Program-made: the position numbers and the translations under genes
Assembly: GCA_032622095.1 (NCBI GenBank)
Contig: CP136061.1
Coordinates: 62,561,127 to 62,625,126 of the forward strand
Reading direction: 5' to 3'
Length of the DNA: 64,000 bases
Source: Siphonodentalium dalli
Lineage: Eukaryota; Mollusca; Scaphopoda; Gadilida; Siphonodentaliidae
The notes under the pieces: model-generated
Databases searched by the model: none
The model's input: only the letters and a program-made list of their open reading frames with translations
Told to the model about the DNA's origin: nothing
Shown here: one piece after another, positions 35,655 through 46,799 of the stretch
Layout of the letters: the number at the start of each line of letters is the position of its first letter
Numbering within the stretch: position 1 is the stretch's first letter

Positions 35655-36110
35655 AGAATTAACGCTCCTAAATTACTATTTCTTTGGCTTCGGGGGTAAA
35701 AAATATTTGATTCGAGCCGAGGAACCTACCCATCAAAGCTCACAGTTATTAGATATCGGTTTTTGAAGTTTGTTATATCTCAAGATATGCAATAATTTGG
35801 GGCCCAGAAACACATGGTCAAACGGACTGTCTCGCAAAAAATTGCGGATGAAGATGGATAACTCTAAAATCAAGTGGTAATACGGCCAAATTTCGTGATA
35901 CTTAAATGATAATACAGCCATATTTTGTTGAACAAAATGTTGATAAATAAAACTTTTTTGGGAAATGTTATATCATAGTTGACAGTGGTTAGCATTATTT
36001 TGTTGCAATAAATCGATTCTGATAACTACATGTATAGTTTTTTTGAAGAAATGTTGTTGCTGTTTTACCTTGATGATATGGGGACCGTCTGATCGGATTG
36101 AGTACCTTTA
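35655..36110. repeat. Dispersed repeat family R, uninterrupted copy
   Basis: Begins AATTAACGCTCCTAAATTAC, continues through AACAAAATGTTGATAAAT and CAGTGGTTAGCATTATTTTG to GATATGGGGACCG. A partial direct copy lies at 42588-42825. An inverted copy is split by a transposon at 57030-57152 and 62921-63245. The uninterrupted copy here serves as the empty site for that insertion. Confidence 0.8.
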
Positions 36111-36309
36111 AATGTGTGGAATTTAGTTACCTCCAAGATAAAATTTCCAAATTTAATTGCGCATTCAAAAAGCTTATATTATCCATGGAATTATATTAAA
36201 ATATTCCCAAACGGGAACATGTGAACATGTGAACATGTGAAGCCGCAGACAAAATGCCACTTGACTAAATCGTGTACATGTGAGCAAGGTTTAACTTCTA
36301 TTATTTATT

Positions 36310-36311
36310 TA

Positions 36312-36351
<40 letters not shown>
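36310..36351. repeat. (ATT)n microsatellite
   Basis: About 12 ATT units in an uninterrupted run within the GPCR intron. Confidence 0.95.
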
Positions 36352-36504
36352 CAACTCGAGTTATACTCGCCATAGCTGTGTCAGATACACGTCGTTGTCC
36401 GTGAATGTGATATAGGACTGTGACAATCACCCCACTACTTTTTATACAATCACTCGAACTTATCCAAAATCTCACCTATTATATGTCTTCGTCGTTTATA
36501 ATGC

Positions 36505-36660
36505 CATTCAATCTCTATTAATATGATTAGGTATCAACCGGTCAATTTAACTAAGTATTACAAAATTATAGTTAATGCTCCCATTATATACAGGGGCAGC
36601 AGGAAGACGTCCAGCTAAGTCATGCTGTTCATGTTCAATAATATAACTTTGTTTTTTATA
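36505..36660. repeat. Single-unit relative of the 60-bp minisatellite locus
   Basis: Carries the same left flank as the large array (TCAATCTCTATTAATATGAT), then one 60-bp-type unit (GCTCCCATTATATACAGGGG...GACGTCCAGCTAAGT), then the same right flank (GTTCAATAATATAACTTTGT). CTAAGT borders the unit on both sides. Confidence 0.85.
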
Positions 36661-37028
36661 CCCTGTGCCAATGCATTCTCTTATATATGCGAGTCGACCA
36701 TAGGTCGCCTCGCATATATAAGAGAATACATTGGCCTAACAATTTTTTATCATTTTTTTTAAATAAATGTTTCTTACAATTTTTAGGACATAAAATAAAA
36801 AACATCCATTACCCTGCAGGGAGCCCCACACATATATAGAAGCATATAGAAGAGTGTCGTCTGCTCATGTTTGTCTGGGGCTCTGTATGGGTGAAATTAT
36901 AAAATTGTTAAAGAATACAAGAAAATATTATTAAAATTGTAAAAAATTGTTAGGCCAATGCATTCTCTTATATATGCGAGGCGACCTGTGGTCGACTCGC
37001 ATATATAAGATAATGCATTGGCACAGGG
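36661..37028. mobile_element. 368-bp MITE with terminal hairpins, TA target duplication, copy 2
   Basis: Same length and near-identical sequence to 7563-7930. TA at 36659-36660 and 37029-37030. It sits between the one-unit and many-unit versions of the minisatellite locus. Confidence 0.9.
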
Positions 37029-37035
37029 TAAAAAT

Positions 37036-40000
37036 TCAATCTCTATTAATATGATTAGGTATCAACCGGCCAATTTAACTAAGTATTCAATGCTCCCATT
37101 ATATACATGGCGGGAGGAAGACGTCGAGCTAAGTATCATTATAGTCAATGCGCCCATTATATACATGGCAGCAGGAAGACGTCGAGCTAAGTATTAATTA
37201 TAGTCAATGCTCCCATTATATACAGGGACAGCAGGAAGACGTCGAGCTAAGTATTAATTATAGTCAATGCTCCCATTATATACAGGGGCAGCAGGAAGAC
37301 GTCCAGCTAAGTATTAATTATAGTCAATGCGCCCATTATATACAGGGGCAGCAGGAAGACGTCGAGCTAAGTATTAATTATAGTCAATGAGCCCATTATA
37401 TACAGGGGCAGCAGGAAGACGTCGAGCTAAGTATTAATTATAGTCAATGCTCCCATTATATACATGGCAGCAGGAAGACGTCGAGCTAAGTATTAATTAT
37501 AGTCAATGCGCCCATTATATACATGGGCAGCAGGAAGACGTCGAGCTAAGTATTAATTATAGTCAATGCGCCCATCATATACAGGGGCAGCAGGAAGACG
37601 TCGAGCTAAGTATTAATTATAGTCAATGAGCCCATTATATACAGGGGCAGCAGGAAGACGTCGAGCTAAGTATTAATTATAGTCAATGCTCCCATTATAT
37701 ACAGGGGCAGCAGGAAGACGTCGAGCTAAGTATTAATTATAGTCAATGCGCCCATTATATACATGGCAGCAGGAAGACGTCGAGCTAAGTATTAATTATA
37801 GTCAATGCGCCCATTATATACATGGCAGCAGGAAGACGTCGAGCTAAGTATTTATTATAGTCAATGCGCCCATTATATACAGGGCAGCAGGAAGACGTCG
37901 AGCTAAGTATTAATTATAGTCAATGCTCCCATTATATACATGGCAGCAGGAAGACGTCGAGCTAAGTATTAATTATAGTCAATGCGCCCATTATATACAG
38001 GGGCAGCAGGAAGACGTCCAGCTAAGTATTAATTATAGTCAATGCTCCCATTATATACAGGGGCAGCAGGAAGACGTCGAGCTAAGTATTAATTATAGTC
38101 AATGCGCCCATTATATACAGGGCAGCAGGAAGACGTCGAGCTAAGTATTAATTATAGCCAATGCGCCCATTATATACAGGGGCAGCAGGAAGACGTCGAG
38201 CTAAGTATTAATTATAGTCAATGCTCCCATTATATACAGGGCAGCAGGAAGACGTCGAGCTAAGTATTAATTATAGTCAATGCTCCCATTATATACAGGG
38301 CAGCAGGAAGACGTCCAGCTAAGTATTAATTATAGTCAATGAGCCCATTATATACATGGCAGCAGGAAGACGTCGAGCTAAGTATTAATTATAGTCAATG
38401 CTCCCATTATATACAGGGCAGCAGGAAGACGTCGAGCTAAGTATTAATTATAGTCAATGCGCCCATTATATACAGGGGCAGCAGGAAGACGTCCAGCTAA
38501 GTATTAATTATAGTCAATGCTCCCATTATATACAGGGGCAGCAGGAAGACGTCGAGCTAAGTATTTATTATAGTCAATGAGCCCATTATATACAGGGGCA
38601 GCAGGAAGACGTCGAGCTAAGTATTAATTATAGTCAATGCGCCCATTATATACATGGGCAGCAGGAAGACGTCGAGCTAAGTATTAATTATAGTCAATGC
38701 TCCCATTATATACAGGGCAGCAGGAAGACGTCGAGCTAAGTATTAATTATAGTCAATGCTCCCATTATATACAGGGACAGCAGGAAGACGTCGAGCTAAG
38801 TATTAATTATAGTCAATGCGCCCATTATATACAGGGGCAGCAGGAAGACGTCCAGCTAAGTATTAATTATAGTCAATGCGCCCATTATATACAGGGGCAG
38901 CAGGAAGACGTCCAGCTAAGTATTAATTATAGTCAATGCTCCCATTATATACAGGGGCAGCAGGAAGACGTCGAGCTAAGTATTAATTATAGCCAATGCG
39001 CCCATTATATACAGGGGCAGCAGGAAGACGTCGAGCTAAGTATTAATTATAGTCAATGCTCCCATTATATACAGGGGCAGCAGGAAGACGTCGAGCTAAG
39101 TATTAATTATAGGCAATGCTCCCATTATATACAGGGGCAGCAGGAAGACGTCGAGCTAAGTATTAGTTATAGTCAATGCTCCCATTATATACAGGGGCAG
39201 CAGGAAGACGTCGAGCTAAGTATTAATTATAGTCAATGCGCCCATTATATACAGGGGCAACAGGAAGACGTCGAGCTAAGTATTAATTATAGTCAATGCG
39301 CCCATTATATACATGGCAGCAGGAAGACGTCCAGCTAAGTATTAATTATAGTCAATGCGCCCATTATATACAGGGGCAGCAGGAAGACGTCGAGCTAAGT
39401 ATTAATTATAGTCAATGCGCCCATTATATACAGGGGCAGCAGGAAGACGTCGAGCTAAGTATTAATTATAGTCAATGCGCCCATTATATACAGGGGCAGC
39501 AGGAAGACGTCGAGCTAAGTATTAATTATAGTCAATGCTCCCATTATATACAGGGGCAGCAGGAAGACGTCGAGCTAAGTATTAATTATAGTCAATGCGC
39601 CCATTATATACAGGGCAGCAGGAAGACGTCGAGCTAAGTATTAATTATAGTCAATGCGCCCATTATATACAGGGACAGCAGGAAGACGTCGAGCTAAGTA
39701 TTAATTATAGTCAATGCGCCCATTATATACAGGGGCAGCAGGAAGACGTCGAGCTAAGTATTAATTATAGTCAATGCTCCCATTATATACAGGGCAGCAG
39801 GAAGACGTCGAGCTAAGTATTAATTATAGTCAATGCGCCCATTATATACAGGGGCAGCGGGAAGACGTCCAGCTAAGTATTAATTATAGTCAATGCGCCC
39901 ATTATATACAGGGGCAGCAGGAAGACGTCGAGCTAAGTATTAATTATAGTCAATGCGCCCATTATATACAGGGGCAGCGGGAAGACGTCCAGCTAAGTAT

Positions 40001-41645
40001 TAATTATAGTCAATGCGCCCATTATATACAGGGCAGCAGGAAGACGTCCAGCTAAGTATTAATTATAGTCAATGCGCCCATTATATACAGGGCAGCAGGA
40101 AGACGTCGAGCTAAGTATTAATTATAGTCAATGCGCCCATTATATACAGGGCAGCAGGAAGACGTCGAGCTAAGTATTAATTATAGTCAATGCGCCCATT
40201 ATATACAGGGGCAGCAGGAAGACGTCCAGCTAAGTATTAATTATAGTCAATGCGCCCATTATATACATGGCAGCAGGAAGACGTCGAGCTAAGTATTAAT
40301 TATAGTCAATGCGCCCATTATATACATGGCAGCAGGAAGACGTCGAGCTAAGTATTAATTATAGTCAATGCGCCCATTATATACAGGGGCAACAGGAAGA
40401 CGTCGAGCTAAGTATTAATTATAGTCAATGCGCCCATTATATACATGGCAGCAGGAAGACGTCGAGCTAAGTATTAATTATAGTCAATGCGCCCATGATA
40501 TACAGGGGCAGCAGGAAGACGTCCAGCTAAGTATTAATTATAGTCAATGCGCCCATTATATACATGGGCAGCAGGAAGACGTCGAGCTAAGTATTAATTA
40601 TAGTCAATGCGCCCATTATATACATGGGCAGCAGGAAGACGTCGAGCTAAGTATTAATTATAGTCAATGTGCCCATTATATACAGGGGCAGCAGGAAGAC
40701 GTCCAGCTAAGTATTAATTATAGTCAATGCTCCCATTATATACAGGGGCAGCAGGAAGACGTCGAGCTAAGTATTAATTATAGTCAATGCGCCCATTATA
40801 TACAGGGGCAGCAGGAAGACGTCGAGCTAAGTATTAATTATAGTCAATGCGCCCATTATATACAGGGGCAGCAGGAAGACGTCCAGCTAAGTATTAATTA
40901 TAGTCAATGCGCCCATTATATACAGGGGCAGCAGGAAGACGTCGAGCTAAGTATTAATTATAGTCAATGCTCCCATTATATACAGGGGCAGCGGGAAGAC
41001 GTCCAGCTAAGTATTAATTATAGTCAATGCGCCCATTATATACAGGGGCAGCAGAAGACGTCCAGCTAAGTATTAATTATAGTCAATGCGCCCATTATAT
41101 ACAGGGCAGCAGGAAGACGTCGAGCTAAGTATTAATTATAGTCAATGCGCCCATTATATACAGGGCAGCAGGAAGACGTCGAGCTAAGTATTAATTATAG
41201 TCAATGCTCCCATTATATACAGGGGCAGCAGGAAGACGTCGAGCTAAGTATTAATTATAGTCAATGCGCCCATTATATACAGGGGCAGCAGGAAGACGTC
41301 GAGCTAAGTATTAATTATAGTCAATGAGCCCATTATATACATGGCAGCAGGAAGACGTCGAGCTAAGTATTAATTATAGTCAATGCGCCCATTATATACA
41401 GGGGCAGCAGGAAGACGTCGAGCTAAGTATTAATTATAGTCAATGCTCCCATTATATACAGGGGCAGCAGGAAGACGTCGAGCTAAGTATTAATTATAGT
41501 CAATGAGCCCATTATATACAGGGGCAGCAGGAAGACGTCGAGCTAAGTATTAATTATAGTCAATGCGCCCATTATATACAGGGGCAGCAGGAAGACGTCG
41601 AGCTAAGTCGTGCTGTTCCTGTTCAATAATATAACTTTGTTTGCT
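37036..41645. repeat. 60-bp intronic minisatellite, about 76 copies, with flanks
   Basis: Array proper about 37085-41610. The unit runs GTCAATGCGCCCATTATATA, then CAGGGGCAGCAGGAAGACGT, then CGAGCTAAGTATTAATTATA. Variant sites recur in combination: GCG/GCT/GAG before CCC; AGGGG, AGGG, ATGG or ATGGG; CGAGC or CCAGC. Units are 59 or 60 bp. Because 60 is divisible by three, 20-residue periodic ORFs up to 213 codons appear, but 59-bp units shift the frame repeatedly and no start or splice logic fits, so they are not coding. Flanks (37036-37084 and 41600-41645) match the one-unit locus. Confidence 0.95.
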
Positions 41646-41661
41646 ATTTTGTTACTTTTAA

Positions 41662-42117
41662 CCCTTTACCCAACAAAACGGCCAAAAACGCCCAAATAAA
41701 GCTTCAACAGCCTAAAATATCTTCGGTCTGTCTCAATAAAACCATACAAATATGGATATCATTGGAACCGGTTCATTGACCACATTGTGATGGTTACAGT
41801 TATGCCCTGTGCCAATGCATTCTCTTATATATGCGAGTCGACCATAGGTCGCCTCGCATATATAAGAGAATGCATTGGCCTAAAAAAATCTTTTTTTAAC
41901 ACTTTTTACCATTTTTTCTTACATTCTTTAACAATTTTATAATTTTTTCTTACATTTTTTAACAATTTTCATAATATTTTTCTACATTCTTTGACAATTT
42001 TATCATTTTTAATATGTGTTAAGCCAATGTATTCTCTTATATATGCGAGGCGACCTATGGTCGACTCGCATATATAAGAGAATGCATTGGCACAGGGCCG
42101 TTCTGTTGGGTAAAGGG
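41662..42117. mobile_element. 456-bp TTAA-flanked MITE enclosing the hairpin cassette
   Basis: TTAA at 41658-41661 and 42118-42121. TIRs read CCCTTTACCCAACAAAACGG on the left and CCCTTTACCCAACAGAACGG on the complement of the right, one mismatch over about 22 bp, of piggyBac type. Inside, 41805-42097 is a 293-bp cassette with both CCCTGTGCCAATGC terminal hairpins of the TA-type MITE but no TA on its flanks and a different T-rich core. Confidence 0.9.
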
Positions 42118-42151
42118 TTAAATAAGAATTAAAGGCTTTCCTTTAAAGGAT

Positions 42152-42340
42152 GTCCCCATAGCCGAGGTGCATGGTTGGGTCGTGGATACGATCATCACAG
42201 CCTGGGCGCAGGTTCTAATCCCGAATGAACGAACCGATTTTCAAGGTTGATCTGAGTCGAGGGACATCTATCTCAATGTGCCATTCCGATCGATACATGG
42301 TCAATTCGATAAAAAATGAGAATTTGTTCACGCTCAATGA
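42152..42340 (+). mobile_element. tRNA-derived SINE, second type
   Basis: A GTCCCCATAGCCGAGGTG head (A-box-like) and GGTTCTAATCC (B box, 42211-42221) about 45 bp apart, as in leucine/serine-type tRNA-derived promoters with a longer variable arm. The body after about 42235 (TCAAGGTTGATCTGAGTCGA) is not tRNA-like. The 3' end is approximate and no target duplication was found. Its sequence differs from the SINE at 16235. Confidence 0.6.
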
Positions 42341-42587
42341 AGCAAGCATATCTGAAGCAATGAACACTCATACTGAGTCCGTACCTCCATAAATATGTTA
42401 TATCTATCTAAATGAGTTAACCGTATAGATGTTCCTAGTCACACCAATATAAGTTCTCACCCGCTTCATCTGTGCACAGCGACGTTCCGGTTTAGAATTA
42501 AAGCTATTTGTGTTTAAATATTGATTATTGAACTTTATTCCCATCAGAATAATATTGCATGTAACAATTTAAAGATGCATAATCCTA

Positions 42588-42825
42588 ATTAACGCTCCTA
42601 AATTACTATTTATTTAGCTTGGGGGGGGGGTAAATATCTAATTCGATTCGAGGAACCCACCCATCAAAGCTCAGAGTTATCAGATATCGATTTTTGAAAT
42701 CTGTCATTTTTCTCCATCTGCATGGAATATTTGGCGGGCTGGCAAATATCTGACGAATGCCGACCGAGTCGACCGACATACTCTCGATACCAAATTGCGT
42801 TGAACAAAATGTTGATTTATCACAT
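42588..42825. repeat. Dispersed repeat family R, partial copy
   Basis: Shares AATTAACGCTCCTAAATTAC, AACCCACCCATCAAAGCTCA and TTGAACAAAATGTTGATTTA with 35655-36110. The middle (about 42705-42785) is diverged or replaced. Contains a G homopolymer near 42621. Confidence 0.75.
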
Positions 42826-42997
42826 AATTTGGCCATAAAAGCAGTTTCATAATTATCGGTAATAGACACGTTTAATATCAGCGCGTGCGATGACGTCACG
42901 GCGTTCTTCAAATAACTTGCGATCGCTGTAGTTTATGATTGTTGTTTTCGATGAATATTTCGCGTTGCTTCGGGTTTATTTGATCATGTGATAAAAG

Positions 42998-43143
42998 GTA
43001 TCTCACACTCGTCCTATTTTATACGTAATTTATCAACCTCGTCCTCTAAATTCTATTTGAGCCTCGGTAAACCTCGGCTCAAATCGAATTTAGTGAACTC
43101 GGTTGATAAATTCCGTATAAAATAGAAACTCATGTGAGATCCT
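42998..43143. repeat. Hairpin with CTCG-marked stem breaks, copy 1
   Basis: About 145-bp foldback. The stem blocks ATCTCAC, TATTTTATACG...TTTATCAAC and CTAAATTC...TTTGAG pair across a short TAAA loop. Unpaired CTCG motifs lie between blocks on both arms, in the same orientation. Flanks GATCATGT...TAAA and AGATCCTCTATATA are shared with the hairpin at 45886. Confidence 0.8.
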
Positions 43144-43229
43144 CTATATAACAATGTTAACAAGTATTCAACATGATCTATATATTAGTAACTATTTCAT
43201 AATCATATCCGTATAATTTGACCTTTCTT

Positions 43230-43885
43230 TGAAAAATGTCCGGACCATGTTGCAGATTATGTTGCGTGTATGTGGCTCGTTGTTTTACATTGTGTATTGG
43301 ACTTTTTGGCCATCACTCAATCCAATAAATTTATAACTCGTCATTCCTATCTCATCTAGAAGTTTGTATGCATCTTATCATATGGGTTGCAGTGCATAAG
43401 GACGTGTCATTCTCAACCTCCATGTTACATTTCCTACAAATTCTTTCATCAGGTGACACGTTTGGCTGTCATGGGTTATCTATGTGGCTTTCTTTCAATT
43501 TGATTTTAATGCTATTTATCTGTTTGTGAACAATTTTATTTACTTTTGGGATACCGAGTCTCAGTGATTCATGTTCAGGGATGATAAATTCATCGTTGGA
43601 TAAAGCTGTGGTATAGATGAGTGAATGTGGATCTGATTCAGAAATTCGCTTTATATATTTGATAGCTCTCGATATATAGAGCAGCATTCACAATCGGGTA
43701 TCTGCCTAGCTCGACCCTAACAGCATGGTTTGTCACCTGTTTGTTTACTCCGATTAATTTATGCGAGTAATTTCACAAAGTAATGTGTTTACTTTGTTCA
43801 AATCCATATCTGAACCCCATATCTCACATACGTAAAGAATAACTGGTTTGATGAGTTTGTCGAAGAGTTTAACCCGTGCACAAAT
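43230..43885 (-). pseudogene. Decayed non-LTR reverse transcriptase tail
   Basis: Minus-strand reading gives LFDKLIKPVILYVCEIWG (the RT connection-region motif, usually ending LYGxExWG), then ELGRYPIVNAALYISRAIKY, then ERICRKCN with a degraded cysteine/histidine cluster, then NMVR near the end. The pieces are in order but broken by stops and frameshifts, including one before the cysteine cluster. Same family as the remnant at 48288-48968. It sits antisense in the GPCR intron and ends near the hairpin at 42998-43143. Confidence 0.7.
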
Positions 43886-43899
43886 CAACAAAGAAAAGG

Positions 43900-44492
43900 G
43901 AAGTTCTCAGAGAGACTTTCTCAATGAGAATACTGCCGTCATACCTTTAAGTTGAATTTCAGTCTGTGGCTTTAACATATGAATATATAAGAATGAAGTA
44001 ACAGTATTCAAAGGTATTCATTTATGTGTTATATATCTGACGAGAGGAGGGACAGTAAGTGCGTGGCTTTGGGGAGGGGGTCGTTCTGACTTGTTGTCTT
44101 TTGGGGCCGGTAAAATGTTTCAAAATTTCATTATGTATAGGTCAGCGTTAAATTGAGGGCTCGACAGTAGATAGACATTGTACATTTAACGTTTTGATTT
44201 GTGTATTATGGGTAAGAAAGGGGGAAAGGAAGAGTTGACAGGGAAAAGGGGATAGTGAATGATCCCAGACTGTTTTTCATACCATTCACATGGAACGTGT
44301 TCTTCGTTATATACATGTATATTTATCAGCCTCACACTGTATATTTATCTTTGGAAAATTTGAAATATTCTAGATAACACCGAATTTGTATAGAATAAAT
44401 ACGAACGTGAATAAAATGGAATGCTGTGGAGAAATAAATGAGACTAGATTTCTGCCTTTAAAGTTATTATTTCCCTTTCACTTATTTTTCAG
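43900..44492. other. End of the GPCR intron, no repeat recognised
   Basis: Purine-rich unique sequence around 44050-44260. The intron closes with the pyrimidine-rich acceptor TTCCCTTTCACTTATTTTTC plus AG at 44471-44492. Confidence 0.5.
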
Positions 44493-45067
44493 GTGTGTTC
44501 TACTTTGTGAGTTCAACTATCAACCCGATTCTCTACAATCTTTTGTCGAGGAAATTCAGACAGGCGTTTAAAAGAACACTATGTCGGTGCTGTTTACACA
44601 TGAATGAATTTATCAGATTCAGAAAAGTTAAGGAGAATGTACTCTTGCAACCAGAGGCAAGCTACCTCCAACCGGATGTGGTTGTTACTCATGCTCAAAG
44701 GCCAATTCTTCTTGCCAGTTTCGTTAAGAGGAAACCGGGGACTTCACATCACCTCGTACATCAATCTACAAAAGAGACAGCCATGAGGTCAAGGACATCT
44801 ACTTCGACTTCCTCTAGTGACTCACATGCGCACTCCGACGGAAGGTTGCATCAGATTTGCCATCACAAGTTTTGTACTGCTCGGAAAAGGGAGCGCGCAT
44901 CAAGTGCGGGTGATTCGATAATGCACACAAAATCTTACCAAGACTTCGGCGCAATACGCCAAAACAAATCAAAGAGGAGTAGCGCGCGTGCTGCGTATTT
45001 CAGTTCAGAATGTGATGGAAATACACACAACCACAAGGAAATCAGTAAAAGACAGAGCGTACATTGA
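44493..45067 (+). CDS. Neuropeptide GPCR terminal exon: TM7 and cytoplasmic tail
   Basis: Begins after the acceptor at 44492 with two bases completing the split glycine codon and ends at TGA 45065-45067. GVFYFVSSTINPILYNLLSR is TM7 with the NPxxY-type NPILY motif, followed by helix 8 (KFRQAFKRTLC) and CRCC, probable palmitoylation cysteines. The remaining ~150-residue tail is rich in Ser/Thr (a TSTSTSSSDS run), His and basic residues, as expected for arrestin/kinase-regulated receptors. The pattern VSTTINPxLYN...KFRxAFK is characteristic of insect pyrokinin/CAPA receptors and supports the same assignment as the TM6 exon. The frame continues across the inferred 20-kb intron without error, so the gene looks functional here. 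The frame is preserved for 190 codons while other frames are broken. Confidence 0.88.
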
Positions 45068-45520
45068 ATAGTTGAGAAGAATTATCAACATGTAAATGAA
45101 ATATTTTTGTTCAATCGGACTCCACGTGGATATCAATCATTCGATTTACCATCATGAAGGGATCAGTCTCCAAGGTCGAGAACATACGCCACAATGTGCT
45201 CGAAAAATGGCGACATGCATGATATCACGCCTGGCAATTTCAACATTTCGTTTTATTTTTTATTTTCAAAAAATATCAGCACGCTATTACGGGCTAATGA
45301 TTTATCACAACATCTAGTCAGAACCTAGATATCGATCATGTTTGTTTTTAAGGAGATATTGGCGTTCAAATTCCACAACCTCTAAACATAGTGTCCGAAG
45401 TCACTTGAACACTTATATCTACTCTCAGATGTCATATTTATATGGGGACGGGACTTGATACATTGCTCATTCGCTATTGTATAATTATTTTTATTACATG
45501 ATCCTACCCGTATTCCATTC

Positions 45521-45526
45521 AATAAA
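45521..45526 (+). terminator. Candidate polyadenylation signal of the GPCR gene
   Basis: AATAAA 454 bp after the stop codon, in A/T-rich sequence. It is the first canonical hexamer I noticed downstream. The actual cleavage site is not defined. Confidence 0.3.
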
Positions 45527-45885
45527 CCCATTCTATAAATTATGATATTAAACGTTCGTTTCATAACAGGAAATAGTGCCAGGTGACATTTTACTTCCGG
45601 TTTGTCTTTTTTTACATTCCGTACTCAATGTCTCAAAATGGTATGGCTTCCATTATTTTTCCAACAAGACTCTAACGAATGAAGAGTTTGAAAAGTTATT
45701 TCATTAAATATATACGCCATTAAATGTTGAAAGAGTCTTTATTTATCTGGGACTATTTCTTTACGCGGGCAAACAATGCATAGTTACGTGAAACGTCATC
45801 GCAGGCCTTATAGAAGCCGATGTTAGTGTTCACGTCCCAATGAGTTAAGTGTCTTTTGTCGAGGTTTTGGATCATGTAGTAAATA

Positions 45886-46010
45886 GAATCTACAACTCGT
45901 CCCCAGTTTATAGCGGCATTTATAAAACCTCGCTCGGTCCAGACCAAATTTACTGGACTCGTTTTATAAATGCCGCTATAAATTGGGGACTCGTTGTAGA
46001 TCCTCTATAT
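45886..46010. repeat. Hairpin with CTCG-marked stem breaks, copy 2
   Basis: Foldback with stem blocks ATCTACAA, TTTATAGCGGCATTTATAAA and GTCCAG around an ACCAAATTTA loop. ACTCG or CCTCG lies between blocks on both arms. Flanks match the hairpin at 42998, but the stem sequence is largely different. Confidence 0.8.
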
Positions 46011-46129
46011 ATATAGGTGAAGTAAAATAGGAATATTACTTCGATGTGAGACATCTTGACGCCATTTTCGAGCAAATTATGACGCAGGTACGGTCTCTTT
46101 TAAAAGGCTCACGATAATCGTTCATTTAA

Positions 46130-46623
46130 AGGGGTGTTGTACACTAAATTCGGCCATTACACTCCAGTCATAAATTCATACTCATTCCGCGCTCAGCGTG
46201 TATAATGTTTCGCTGTTTCTTGGTATACAGTGGGCGTTTTACTTATAGAATGGGGATTTTTTGGACGGATTAAAAGTCGAACTGCAACCCGGAGGCCGAG
46301 TTCGGTATAAGGTGTAGTTGGGAATTTCAATTTCAATTGTTATTCGGATGCCAAGAAGTGCAAGGCGATTACTTCTATGAGTTGGTCATTCGTGAAACCA
46401 ACATATTATATATTCTATAATTACAATCATGGGTTTATATATATATGGTTTTCTTGTTATAATTACCATGTTGTTTGCATCGTTAATTCATAGAGCACAG
46501 CATGGGTGGATTTTGCACTCATCCATGGCTCAAATTCATTCATGCATGTATATATTATGTTGAGTACAATAGGAGATTGTCCCATAAATGGCCGGATTTA
46601 GGGTATAGTTCCCCCCCCCCCTT
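46130..46623. mobile_element. TTAA-flanked MITE, family Q copy 2, rearranged
   Basis: TTAA at 46126-46129 and 46624-46627. Left end AGGGGTGTTGTACACTAAAT, right end the complement of a GGG-rich version (a C run at about 46610-46621). The right arm retains the ATGGCTCAAATTCATTCATG block. Most of the left arm after about 46190 is replaced by ~240 bp of unrelated sequence. Confidence 0.75.
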
Positions 46624-46799
46624 TTAACGTCTCTAATCTCCGAATCGTCATATCCGGTCATATTCACGAGCTGAGTTTATATATAGTCCAGGTGGTTTAT
46701 ACCGGACAGGGTCACCGCCGAGGGTATCTGTGCACTTCCCGCGTTAAGAAAGAAGCGATATCTATGGAACGCCATATCTGCCGTATGTGCGCATGCATC

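Larger units (their letters stand above)
24444..44492 (+). other. 20-kb GPCR intron loaded with repeats
   Basis: Inferred phase-1 intron from GTAAGT (24444) to TTATTTTTCAG (ending 44492). The two exons join in frame through a glycine codon (G plus GT) to give SGVFYFVSSTINPILY across the junction. It contains the Helitron-like element, the 484-bp array, the 60-bp minisatellite, a TA MITE, a piggyBac-type MITE, a SINE, a hairpin and a decayed RT. A small additional internal exon cannot be excluded, but TM6-TM7 continuity argues against one. Confidence 0.8.

Noticed and set aside
37148-41506. Long ORFs encoding 20-residue QQEDVELSINYSQCAHYIQG-type repeats (up to 213 codons)
   Set aside because: They follow from a 60-bp minisatellite being divisible by three. 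59-bp units break the frame many times, there is no signal peptide, promoter or splice context, and the locus lies inside the GPCR intron.
42152-42235. Genuine leucine/serine tRNA gene
   Set aside because: No complementary 3' acceptor end follows the B box and the sequence runs on into a non-tRNA body, so a SINE is more likely.
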